Positions 53,560-64,000 of a stretch of DNA of 64,000 bases are shown in pieces. The stretch's first letter is position 1; every line of letters begins with the position of its first letter. A program made the position numbers and the translations under genes. This DNA comes from Diphasiastrum complanatum (lineage: Eukaryota; Streptophyta; Lycopodiopsida; Lycopodiales; Lycopodiaceae): positions 27,666 to 91,665 of the forward strand of contig MU832012.1 in assembly GCA_029204225.1 (NCBI GenBank), given 5' to 3'. A model generated the notes under the pieces. The model was given only the letters and a program-made list of their open reading frames with translations, had not been told where the DNA came from and ran no database searches.

Positions 53560-55090
53560 CAACCTGATCACTTCATCCCTCAGGCGTTTATAAGCCACAA
53601 CAAACCTGCCTTTGTTGCGAAAGCTCTATCACTATCAGCAAATGCAGACAAATGGAAAGCTGCTAATGAAAAACAAGACTTGGAGTCTTGTTAGTCCTCC
53701 TGTAGGAATAAAACCTATTGACACAAGTGGATCTTCAAACGAAAGCTCAAACTAGATGGATCTATATCCAAATGGAAAGCTCGATTGGTGGTTAAAGGTT
53801 ATGAACAAGTTTATGGGATAGATTACACTGACATCTTCAGTCCAGTGGTAAAGCATCAATATATTCGAACCTTACTGGCTATAGTTGTTGCAGAGGATTT
53901 AGACATTCATCAGATGGACGTCTAGACACATTCCTTCACAGATACATACAATAAGAAATTTTCATTTATCAATCAAAAGGTTACGTCCTTCAAGGTCAAG
54001 AACATTTGGTATGCAAATTACAAAAGGCACTTTATGACCTAAAGCAAGCTTCTAGAGCCTGGTATGAATGAATCAATCACTTCTTGTTGCAGCACGATTT
54101 TACTACATGCTCTGTAGACTCAAATGTGTATCTCAAGACTAAAGGCTCAAGCTATGTAGTAATAGCCTTATATGTCGATGATTCTTTAATCATCAACAAC
54201 TCAACTCAGTTATTGCATGAGACAAAGTCTCTACTACCACAAGAATTTGAAATGACTGATTTAGGGCCAGTTCATTACTTACTTGGTATGGAGATCACTA
54301 GAGATCACATAAGCAGAAGGATTACTGTAAGCCAAGAAGCATATCTGAACAATCTACTTCACAAATATGGCATGGAGGACTGTAAGTTGATAGACACACC
54401 AATGGATCCAAGATCCAAGCTATCTAGAGACATCTGACCCAAAATTGATGCAGAACAGCGGGAGATGAGCAGATATCCTTATTAGTCCATCATTGGATCG
54501 ATAATGTACTCTATGATTTGCACATGTCTTGATCCAGCTTATAAAGTAAGCACACTGTCGCAATCTATGTCCAATCCAGGCCTACAACATTGGAAGGCTC
54601 TACACCGATTAATGAAGTACATTCAAGTGATGAAGCGTTATGCTTTGCATTATAACGGAAATATAGATTACCTATACAGATTTTGATTGGGCAGGAGACA
54701 TTGATACCAGAAAGGCCACATCTAGATAAATCTGTTGCCTTGCATGAGGACCCAAACAGCAGAAAGTAGAAATGCATTTCATTCTCCTCTACAGAATCTG
54801 AATACGTTGTAGCTACATCAATAGTAAAGGAGATCATATGGCTTAGAACATTTCTTTAGAATCTACAATTTTTGCAAATCGGCCCCACTGTACTTCAGTA
54901 CGACAATCAGAGTTGTATAGCTCTATCTCTGGACCCACGAAATCATGCTAGAACCAAACACATATAGGTTTTGTTTCATTTTCTTAGAGGGAAGGTTCAA
55001 AACAAAGACTTTGTACTAAGCTATTGTCATACAAACAATATGTTGGTTGATATTCTGACAAAACCATTGTCAAGGGAAAAACATAACTAA
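53560..55090 (+). pseudogene. copia RT and RNase H (element 5)
   Basis: Text starts near 53560, passes WKARLVVKGYEQVYGIDYTD, IHQMDV and then an open frame 54084-54437 with VIALYVDDSLIINN (intact YVDD), FEMTDLGPVHYLLGMEI and EDCKLIDTPMD. The connection and RNase H regions continue with stops (GSIMYSMICTCLDPAY, LQHWKALHRLMKYI, STESEY) to ILTKPLSREK at about 55080. Many stops and shifts show an old copy although the RT active site survives. Confidence 0.88.
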
Positions 55091-55430
55091 CATATTGAAC
55101 TATGTTCTTATACATAAACATGGGCTATAAACTGATAGATTCTTCTATAATCTGCATATGTTACCCACATAACTCACTGAGAATCTTGTAACTCAACTAC
55201 AAAAGAACTTTATTTCTCATGAGTCAATAGCATATTTGGGAAGTGAATAATTCCAAATCCATAAATTTTCCAGCCATCAAACTTTTATTAGACAAATTTT
55301 TTTCACCCAATCCACCTACATCATATCTTAGTATTCAAACCAAGATTAAGTCAACTTATAAAGACATCTTTGGACATAAGGTTAAGATTAAAGCTTTATT
55401 CCCACCTGATCCAATCCATAACAAAATGGT

Positions 55431-55985
55431 TTTCATGTGCTATACCTCTCAATTTAAGCCAAGCAAGCTAGGACAAGGAGGCAATCACCACACCCATGTT
55501 GAAGAGAACCAAAGATGAATAATAACCACAAGCTTCCACAAAGATCATATCAAAGTGAATTTCAAGAGGAGATGGATTCCATAATGGAGAGTGAGGAGCA
55601 CATGGATTCATGTGATGGGGCACATGAGACCTAGCAAGATCAAGATCCCAAGGCTCACATTCACAAAGGAGGAAGAGGAGATGGAGCTCCTAGTTCTCTC
55701 AATTGCAAATGAGCCAAAAGATTCCAAAAGTGATGTCTCTTGCCTACTTATAGACAAGTCCCCTAACTTAACTAAACATAATTATCTTAAAGATAGTTAG
55801 CCCTTGTTAAGTCTTATTAAATGTATTTGGGCCCTTGTTGGCCTATTATCCTGATTAATTACTTTGGAGGGCCCAAAGAGGGAACTGCCTTGTTCTATAG
55901 GCTAATAGCTCCTTTTGGGCCTACAAAGCTTACAATGGATATTCTAATGTGTTGATAAGCACCGATGTTCTAGTAGTACATGATA
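55431..55985 (-). repeat. 3' LTR (left) of the gag-only element
   Basis: Starts TTTCATGT, a one-base variant of TGTCATGT in the other LTR, and ends AGTACATGATA. The adjoining plus-strand CTCCCCCTAC (55986-55995) is the complement of the polypurine tract GTAGGGGGAG, as expected beside a 3' LTR. Internally near-identical to 58854-59398. Confidence 0.88.
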
Positions 55986-56601
55986 CTCCCCCTACTTACA
56001 TTTTTGTCCTCAAAAATGAAGACGCTCATTCAATGAATTTGAATGCCCATTCAAGTAGTCTTGAAGAAAATGTCATGTCCAGCAACTTGCTCCATAGTTG
56101 TAGATCCAAGGCTATTTGAATAAAATCCATTTGATAGCTTTAATCTGCAACTAAATTTTCCATTGAGGAGAAAAAGATGTCCGAAGAAGAGATTGATGAA
56201 ACACCATATTGCTTTTTGACAACCAAATCACAATATCCTCTTTTGTCTGCTTCCTCGACATCATAACAAATTGGATTATCTATCCAATTCCTTTAGGATC
56301 ATGTTTTACATTTGCATCTGGCTGTGCTGGCCTGAAGATTTTGTCATGTTATTTGATAGTTACTTTGTTGTTCAATCCAACTGCTTCGACGATAACCATG
56401 AGCCTTGCATATGAATTGTTAAGATCCCACATGAAGGAATCATTGTCATGATCAATTTCCAATATAAGAACCAATATGTTTTGATTGATCATCTCTGAAA
56501 ATAATGACTCTGAATGGAGATTCATGTCTAAGGATATCGAGTGAATGAGATACTTTCAAAGAGTGATGATATCTCTTTCACTCAAAGTCTCTACAAAAAA
56601 T

Positions 56602-58380
56602 CTAGATTACATCACCATGTTCAAAAATATTGATATCTCCAATATTATGAAGCACAAACTGGAAACTTTGATATAATGGATCTTTGATTGTTTGTCCCAT
56701 CTCATAGCTAGGACAATTTCTAGCTTGTATATTACAAGTTTCACCACATTCCGTTGTGCACTCTATACTGAATATGAAACATTCATATAGATCAGTTTTA
56801 TTCTTGTCTGTTAATTCCATTTCACAAGAAGTCTTAGACAAGTCTTTTGGTTGAATGTGATGCAACAATTCTTGTGATCTCAAGGAAGATGAGGTCCTTG
56901 AGTGATTTGCTTCATTGACATCTTCATTGCCTGAATTGGCCTTTGTACTGCTCAATTGAAGCTCAATATTGAAAACAAAAATATTGTCCTCATAATTCTC
57001 CACATTGTCTTCCTTATCACCGGCTGATTTTCGATGTCCTTGCATTGACATATTATTTGTAGTTAAAATTTTCTTGCTGGATTTAAATGGAGAATTACAT
57101 TTATGTTGCCGATCCTGTGTACATTCCATAGCACTGCATAAATGTTGATTGGCCATCTCTTGTGAATTCAATGGGAAATCAAGAGCTGTTGATGAAGTTG
57201 GTTGGTCTATTTGCTGAACGGGCTTTCCCATTGTTGATAGTTGCACTTCTTCATCATGTTGCACTTCCAATTCATTCAATGATGATATTGATGAAGAATT
57301 ATCTTTATCATCATTTTGTACTTCCAATTCATCCTCTAATGATGTTGATGATGATTTATCACAATTATTTGGCCTATCATTTTTCTGGATTCCTGGATTA
57401 ACAGTTTTTGCCACTTGAATCTTAGGCGCTTTGTCCTGATCCTTCAACTTTTGTAAGTGTCTTATAATGTTTTGGATATTCAACGATCGACATATCTCCA
57501 AAGTGCGCTTTAATAAATTTAAGTATTCAAATACAGTTGCACATTAACGCTTGTTCAGTTCATGTTCTATGATATGAACATGAGATTTTAGGTCAGATAG
57601 TGACATTATCCAAGTCTCCTGATATATATCCTTAGATAAACAAGCTCTTATCTCAGGCTTCAAGCCTAAAATAAAGTGTATTGTGTTGAATTCCTCCACC
57701 GAATATTCATATTTGTCCATTATGTGTTGGAAGTCATTGTGATAAATCTCAGCACTAGACATTTGTTGGGTAGAATGCCATACTTGGCCATCTGTACATT
57801 CAAATTTTTCAATGCATTTTTGTACAAAGGTTGGCCATTTATTAGTGGTAACATTAGGTTCTTCACACTGCATCCAATATTGCCACCAGACTTTTGCAGA
57901 CTCATCAAGGTATGTTCTTGCAAATTGAATCTTGTCATGGTCACTGCTTGGATGTGATTGAAAATATCTGTGAAAGTTGTCCAACCATACTCTCATATCC
58001 ATATGAGCAATTCTACCATCAAACTTGTGAAAAACTATTTCCACCATAGGCTGGGAAGATTGGTCCATATAAGGATATTACTAATGATGATTGACGTGAA
58101 TTCAGCTCCTCAATGTCATTGTCACTGCTATAAGCACCACCACTTGGATTATGTTGACTGATCTGGTAAACTTGTTGATCATCGTAATCATCGAAATGTT
58201 TTTCATTATGTTCCACATAGTCTCTATATGACACATGTTCGCACTGATTGGATTCGTTGCACTGTTTGGATTGCCATCGTTGTGCTCACAATACTGATAT
58301 TCAAAATCTTAGTTAGATTGATCTTTGTATTTGGAGTCACTGTCGTCTATGTACTCAGAATCGGAATCCACATCCATCTT
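56602..58380 (-). pseudogene. gag-like ORF of the gag-only element
   Basis: Main frame 58068-57544 carries a Retrotrans_gag domain: FDGRIAHMDMRVWLDNFHRY, FARTYLDESAKVWWQYW, and FIL/GLKPEIRACLSK. A single stop at 57544-57546 is followed in the same frame by ATVFEYLNLLKRTLEICRSL and 299 more residues (to 56602), acidic and Ser/Asp/Asn-rich with no zinc knuckle or protease motif that I can see. Upstream, the N-terminal part (about 58380-58080) is in another frame. So one long ORF of about 590 residues has been broken by one stop and one frameshift. Confidence 0.75.
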
Positions 58381-58837
58381 GACAATGGAAGGACTTGTAG
58401 ATTATGGTATACTGAGCTGAAGTTTATGATAACTTTTTGAATACTAATCCAAATGACCTGCCATATGGATCAAATTAAAGCTAGGACAATGCTCTAAAAG
58501 CCTAGGTAAAAAAATCAGGATAAAAGACTCCAATCAAATCTGAAAAATTCAAACAAAGTGAAAACAAATATGTAATCACCTATTTTGACAGCTTTTGGAA
58601 AAGTTGCAATAACTTTTGCATCCCTTACCCAAATTGCTTGCAAATTGGTGCAAATGAAAGCTAAAAGAGGTCTACAAGTCTTTGGAATCAAATTAGAAAT
58701 AACAAACGAAGTTATATGCTAAAAGTGAGTCTGAACAGACTTGAAAACTCAAAAGTTAGAAATTAGCAAAAGGAAAGCTACAAAACTCTTCACATGAAAT
58801 GAGATTCATGTTGAATCCAATGATTATTGGATCTTAA

Positions 58838-58849
58838 GCTCTGATACCA
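58838..58849 (-). other. primer-binding site of the gag-only element
   Basis: GCTCTGATACCA is the complement of the initiator tRNA-Met primer site, 4 bp from the LTR edge at 58854. Confidence 0.88.
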
Positions 58850-58853
58850 CAAA

Positions 58854-59398
58854 TGTCATGTGCCATACCTCTCAATCCAAGCCAAGCAAACTAGAATAAG
58901 GAGGCAACCACCACAACTTTGTTGAAGAGAACCAAAGATGAAGAATAACCACAAAGCTCATATCAAAGTGAAACTCAAGAGGAGATGGATTTCATAATGG
59001 AGAGTGAGGAGTACATGGATTCATGTGATGGGGCACATGAGACCTAGCAAGATCAAGATCCCAAGGCTCACATTCACAAAGGAGGAAGAGGAGATGGAGC
59101 TCCTAGTTCTCTCAATTGCAAATGAGCCAAAGGATTCCAAACGCGATGTCTCTTGCCTACTTATAGACAAGTTACCTAACTTAACTAAACATAACTATCT
59201 TAAAGATAATTAGCCCTTGTCAAGTCTTACTAAATGTATTTGGGCCCTTGTTGGCCTATTATCCTTATTAATTTCTTTGGAGGGCCTAAAGAGGGAACCG
59301 CCTTGTTCTATAGGCTAATAGCTCCTTTTGGGCCTACAAAGCTTACAATGGATATTCTAATGCGTTGGTAAGCACTGATGTACTAGCAGTACATGACA
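58854..59398 (-). repeat. 5' LTR (right) of the gag-only element
   Basis: 545 bp with perfect 8-bp inverted ends, TGTCATGT and ACATGACA. Direct repeat of 55431-55985. The two LTRs differ at scattered sites plus a small block of about 10 bp near the plus-strand left side. Confidence 0.92.
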
Positions 59399-59399
59399 A

Positions 59400-61756
59400 T
59401 GGTACTTGGTAAGCCAATCAATGGAACCTGAATTTAATCATTACCACTATCTATCCATTATCATGAATAACTCATAGCTCAATACCCCCTAAAACTCCTC
59501 TGGTTCCATATTATTTGCAACAATCCCTAGGACTGCCATTACCTCCTCCCTCAGAATCTTCGATTCCTCGTAATTCTAAATGAACACTGGGGAAAGGAAC
59601 CCATTTTTCAAAGGCAGTTAAATATAATTTCAAAAGCCTAAATTTCCAATTGTATTTTCACTTGTTATCACTTATACTTCAAGAATTAAAAGACAATTAA
59701 AGTAATTGGATCACTCGGTCAACCAATCATCTACCCCTCAGGCTTCAATCACTTCCTCCCTTTTCGGATGTGATTCAAACTGAAAGCCCCAAATTTGGTA
59801 AGGAGAAAACCTAAACTTGAATTAGTAGAATCTCTATCTACTGGTCAATCATACAGTTTCGATTGTTCCTTAGTTAATTACCACACTCAACTAATGAAAA
59901 ATCTACATATAGATTGGAATAGAACTCGTTCCAATAAGACTTACGTTATTCTCGGCCAATATTGACCATATAACATCAAAATTTGTTCTATTTAGTTGAC
60001 AAATCCCAAAATCTTCAACTAAAAGTGAAAAGTACTGTGACCTTATGAAACTGACTAATTTAATATCAATAAGATTATTCACTTTATAAGTTATTTTTCT
60101 TGATCCAAAAACTGACGAATTTGAACAATCCAAAACATCCACGGTTCTTTCAAAATTTTACATAATTAGGATTTTCAAATTCTGTTTGATATGGCCAAAA
60201 CTGTGAAACTTGATTTAAAGCATTGACTAAGCAGTTTTATAGTTGTCATCCCATCTTGAAAGGATTTCAAAACATTCGGCATGCATCAGACATGACATTC
60301 AATGACCTCAAAAAATCAAATTTTCTTACGTAAAATGTCTGATAACTAGGAAATTTGCTTTTCGATTTGCTTATTATATAACTATATTCAAGCATGAAAT
60401 TACAGTGATCAACCTACTATACCACCTTGTATCATGCATCCAAACATGCATACAAACATGCATACATGTTCATCTACACATTTTCAACACTGGAAAAGCA
60501 CTCTACAATTCAACATGCATGCATGCAATCGAAACATTTCAAAAAAATTTCAAATTTTACTCTAAAAATTGCCAAACTTTCGATGGCCATAACTTTTGCT
60601 ATAGGGCTCTGATTTGGTTGTTTTAAGGCATAGTACAGAGGGAGAGGAAGTTAGCAAGAAACTTGCCATGTCACCCTGCCACCTAATCTTCACACGTGCG
60701 AGTTGTAACAGACTGAAATTGTAGTACGAGGGAGCACTTTCTATAGGTGGTATTCTAAAAAATCCAACTCCAGCCCAATATGCATCCAATCAGAGGTTAC
60801 AAGCACTCTTATAAGGTTCATCAGATAGGCATAGAGGCTTCTATCAGGTCCATCAAGCAATCATAGGCTCATATCATGCAAATTGCACTATGGAGTCCTT
60901 CAACAAAACTTCAAGATATTGGTGTGAGCCCCCCAACTCCAAATTGGGTGCATGATGGCTCAAATTAGAGGCAATCCATCATATATTTCAGCTCGTAAGA
61001 AAATCCAACAGGTTCAAACCACCTATCGAGAGTTATTCAAGCTCAAAAAACCTTAAAAATACAATATTTTTTGACTTTTTGAGACCCTTAATCGTGTCCA
61101 ATCCTAACCAAACTTCATGAAAGCCTTATAACAACATCATTACACCTTTGAAAATATGCATGCAAAATATCAGTCATGGATTTTATGAATATCACCAAAA
61201 CGATTGAAAAAATCACCAAAAAAATCATGCTCTTTTGACCATTTTTTAATTTTTTTTTGCAAATTCTGGTGGATCAAACTCACATGCAAGTGCAATCAGG
61301 CCATACCTACTGTAATTCAATTACGTGCAAGCACTAAAAGTTTTGATTTCAGTCCATCATGGTTCATATAGCCCATTTCTAGCCCAAAATTACTAGATTT
61401 TGACCAAAAATCACTATCTTTGACCATAACCGTGGCATGCAATCATTAGATCAATCATAATGATTGGAAAACAGCAATTACAATTTCAAAAAACGTTCAT
61501 GAACAGTAGCTTTGATGAATTTCAAGTCAAAACATTGAATACTAGCTCAAAAACCGTTAAAAAATCCATAAATTTTCATCATTTTCTATGGAAAATTTCC
61601 ATAATAATGATTATTAGGCTGAAATCAAACCAAAATCAAAGAAGCCACATACTTGGAGGTCAATTCCACCACCAAGAAGTAAAAAGCAAGGAGGAAATAC
61701 CAAAAAGCTGGGAAAAAGCAAAAAGCAACTCAACCTTCTGATCGATGCAAAGCCTT
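59400..61756. other. no recognisable gene
   Basis: About 2.3 kb of AT-rich DNA. Repeated CATGCATACAAACATGCATA words occur at 60437-60470. Short frames have no motif. If the LTR at 61770 is real, the left part may be the decayed interior of that element. Confidence 0.35.
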
Positions 61757-61768
61757 GCTTTGATACCA
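61757..61768 (-). other. variant copia primer-binding site
   Basis: GCTTTGATACCA is the complement of TGGTATCAAAGC, a common variant of the initiator tRNA-Met site. It lies 1 bp from the candidate LTR at 61770. Confidence 0.6.
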
Positions 61769-61769
61769 C

Positions 61770-61993
61770 TGTAAGGATCACCACATGAAAATCTATCTAT
61801 TCTTGCATAATAGCAATCAAACACCATGCAAGTGCTCCATAAGTCCAATTATAGGTCTGGGCCCTCATAAGATTATTAATTACATTACCGGCCAAGTTCG
61901 GAATGGCGTGGCATAACTAACAACGTTATACATTGGAGTACCGACTATCCATGTCAGGAATTATTCCAAATCCCACATACTGGACATGGACGT

Positions 61994-61997
<4 letters not shown>
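61770..61997 (-). repeat. candidate short LTR
   Basis: Begins TGTAAGGATC next to the primer-site variant and ends GTAACA before a TA tract. About 228 bp. No second copy is seen in the window, so this rests on the primer site and the TG..CA ends. Confidence 0.4.

Positions 61998-62039
<42 letters not shown>
61998..62039. repeat. (TA)n microsatellite
   Basis: About 42 bp of alternating AT directly after the candidate LTR. Confidence 0.95.
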
Positions 62040-62041
<2 letters not shown>

Positions 62042-62520
62042 TGGGTGGGCGGGGAAGAGACAGTCGCGCTCCCCAAGCATGCCTTGCTATCGCTTTGTTG
62101 CAAGTTAACATGCCAAAGTTTGATACTGTTTTCAGATTTTTTTCAGGTGTTTGCATCCCAAAAAAAAGTTCCAACAAAGTGAAGGGAAAGGTAAAGGAGA
62201 GTTTATCGATCAATAGTAGGTTGCTCTGCCCATTGGCAGTTCATTTATTATCCTATTATTGACATATCTGCCTTAATCTTCAGTTTCCATCATTATTTTG
62301 CTACTTTTATGGATTCTAAGAGTTTGCATGGACCCAAAATCTTTATAGTTACTACTGGTTTTTTTTAAGCTACCTCCCTCTATCTCCTTCTTCTCTCTCT
62401 TTCTCTACTAATGATGGTGGAATGTGTGGCTAGGGGATAGGATTGGGAGTTAGTGTTATTTTTGTGGGAAAAGCAACTAAAAGTAGGCAACTGATCATAG
62501 TTAGAGACCTATCCTAGTGG
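62040..62520. other. no recognisable gene
   Basis: Contains GGTGGGTGGGCGGGGAAGAG at 62040-62059, then AT-rich DNA with a short CT-rich patch near 62380-62405. No supported coding frame. Confidence 0.4.
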
Positions 62521-62526
62521 GTAAAA

Positions 62527-62746
62527 AGATAAGTATATTGTTGATTTAACTCATTATAAAATGATCTACATATTATTTGATGTGATTAATTATTTTAGTG
62601 TAAGATGTGTCATCAAACACTTGTACTTATATTAGTTTAATGCTAATCTAATACAATGAATAATAAGATAAGTATATCATTGATTTAACTCATTATAAAA
62701 TGATCTATATATTATTTGATGTGATTAATTATTTTTTGTGTAAAAT
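62527..62746 (+). repeat. two copies of an 80-bp segment, 139 bp apart
   Basis: 62527-62606 and 62666-62746 share AGATAAGTATAT, TTGATTTAACTCATTATAAA, ATGATCTA and GTGATTAATTATTTT with few changes. It is a local direct duplication in AT-rich DNA. Confidence 0.85.
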
Positions 62747-62749
62747 ACA

Positions 62750-64000
62750 TGTACGCTTTTTATGCTATCATATTTGCGATTATATGTACATTTGATGATT
62801 GTGTGTTGTGTTGTAGAAGTAGAGTGGCATTTGTGATTATTATGACTAGTCAACATCCTCGTCTACATTGTGAATTATATAACATTGTAGCTTCCTTGAA
62901 ATGCCATCTTGCACTAACCTCAAAATATGCCTCTCACAATACGCACATCAAACAATTCTGCCATTCAATAACAAGATACTGATACTTTAGAAACATGTGA
63001 ATTTTGGAGATAGTTTCTATCATACAATTCCATAAATTCAATCCATTCACCAACATAATTACAACATGAAGAAATGAATAGCAATCTCATTTAGTGGGGA
63101 AAAGTTCAAAAACAAAATCGATTAAGCATGATCTCCAAATCACGAATGGGTACATGTTTTTCTATTCATGTTTTTATCCATAATCTCATCAAAAAATTTG
63201 TATTAAATATCAACACTTTCAACATGACTATTGATGAAAATGTTCATGGTAATAATGATTTTGTTGCACTACTCAAAATTTTGAGACTTGAACATTTGAA
63301 ATTTTACAATCATATACACAAATAATTACGACTCTCACAATCTCACCATTCATGATTCACAATTTCATAATTGAGTGTTCAAGATCATTACACACAAAGT
63401 ACTCACAAACACCATTCAGTATCAATCACAAATTTCATAATCATTGTTGAAAAAAGAATTCACTACAATTTTTTTATTTACATAGTTCATGGTTCAATAT
63501 TCATGGAAGTCACAATTTTTCACAGAGTTCATGGTTCTACATTCACAAAAGTCACATTAGTATTCACGATTCAATATTTATGAAAGTCACAAATTTAGGA
63601 TTCACAAAAGTCGCAGTTCAGAATTCATGAAAGAATGCTCTCATAATTCAAGAGTCATAATTTCACAATTCAATATTCACAACTCCACAATTTTACAATG
63701 TCTCGTCACTATGTAGTCTTGAAGACCCTAGTTTGAAAGGCCCCCAATGCATCCAATACAAGAGACATTCTGTTTTTCATTCACAAATACATCAAACTAG
63801 AGTCACGGGAACTACTATCACAGTCATCATATACTAATGTTCATCAAAATTCCATAAATATTTGAAATCTAAATAGCAATCATATGTCATTTAGTAGGTA
63901 ACCATAAGGTAGCTCCAAACAAGGATAAAGTTTTAAGGTAGTTTTGACCATGTTGAGCAAATTTAAGTTAGAAAATATAAAAAAATATAAAAATAAATGT
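62750..64000. other. AT-rich DNA with imperfect TTCACAAAAGTCACA repeats
   Basis: Between about 63380 and 63690, short words such as ATTCACAAAAGTCAC, ATTCATGGAAGTCAC and TTTATGAAAGTCAC recur about eight times at irregular spacing. No coding frame is supported. The end of the window shows nothing else. Confidence 0.4.

Larger units (their letters stand above)
50494..55090 (+). mobile_element. Ty1/copia element 5 (5' LTR, primer site, RT, RNase H)
   Basis: 5' LTR 50494-51366, primer site from 51367, about 2.1 kb of unreadable internal DNA where gag, protease and integrase should be, then RT and RNase H (53560-55090). The 3' LTR was not found. The element is inserted in the older copia RT scrap at 50243-50492. 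Confidence 0.8.
55431..59398 (-). mobile_element. complete two-LTR, gag-only retroelement (LARD-like)
   Basis: Both LTRs, primer site, internal gag and purine tract are present, and the 5-bp sequence ATGGT flanks both sides (55426-55430 and 59399-59403). Total 3968 bp. The 2.87-kb interior encodes only gag-like protein, so the element must have depended on another element's RT and integrase. Element size and content fit the LARD class, though LARDs often lack coding sequence. Confidence 0.88.

Noticed and set aside
63380-63700. Organelle-derived insertion
   Set aside because: The AT-rich TTCACAAAAGTCACA repeats match no plastid or mitochondrial gene that I can recognise.

Overview
This window is nuclear DNA of a land plant. 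It holds two uninterrupted genes for a plant-type Prp5/RH42 spliceosomal RNA helicase. Almost everything else is transposon debris of plant type: Ty1/copia elements with the initiator-tRNA-Met primer site TGGTATCAGAGC, Ty3/gypsy elements, a hAT relic and Helitron-like elements. The DNA is AT-rich, with long CT, CA and TA microsatellites. A Crypton-like tyrosine recombinase fragment, a bacterial-type DNA methylase fragment and the dense nested retroelements make me lean towards a fern or another seed-free plant with a large genome. That placement is a guess.

Layout. 1-9500: nested copia remnants (plus at 1-2590, minus at 3210-6246, plus at 7484-9500); the minus copia lies inside a hAT transposase relic. 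9570-13730: microsatellites and DNA I cannot assign. 13730-16993 (minus): Prp5/RH42 copy 1. 17000-25200: a gypsy protease relic, a copia RNase H scrap, a cluster of palindromes, a minus-strand copia lacking RT, a DNA methylase pseudogene and two gypsy scraps. 25200-28640: nothing recognised. 28761-32012 (minus): Prp5/RH42 copy 2. 32484-46000: Helitron-like elements. One runs leftwards from about 36517 to 32484 and one rightwards from about 36530 to 42022; their 5' ends meet in a 39-bp palindrome. A third shares the same 5' end and starts at 42044. They carry pieces of host genes: an isocitrate lyase exon, an ASR (ABA/WDS) exon, membrane-protein exons and the tyrosine recombinase fragment. 46005-50240: a gypsy element with gag and integrase but no RT. 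50243-55090: a copia with 5' LTR and primer site, inserted in an older copia RT. 55431-59398: a complete two-LTR, gag-only element with a perfect 5-bp target duplication. 59400-64000: mostly unassigned AT-rich DNA with a candidate LTR, a TA tract and a duplicated segment.

The only genes likely to work for the host are the two helicases. Their proteins match at about nine residues in ten by eye and keep every helicase motif, but their upstream sequences differ. No RT-bearing retroelement in the window is intact. The part most worth following up is the Helitron cluster: the same end structures occur in several copies, the cargo is chimeric, and two elements are joined head to head.
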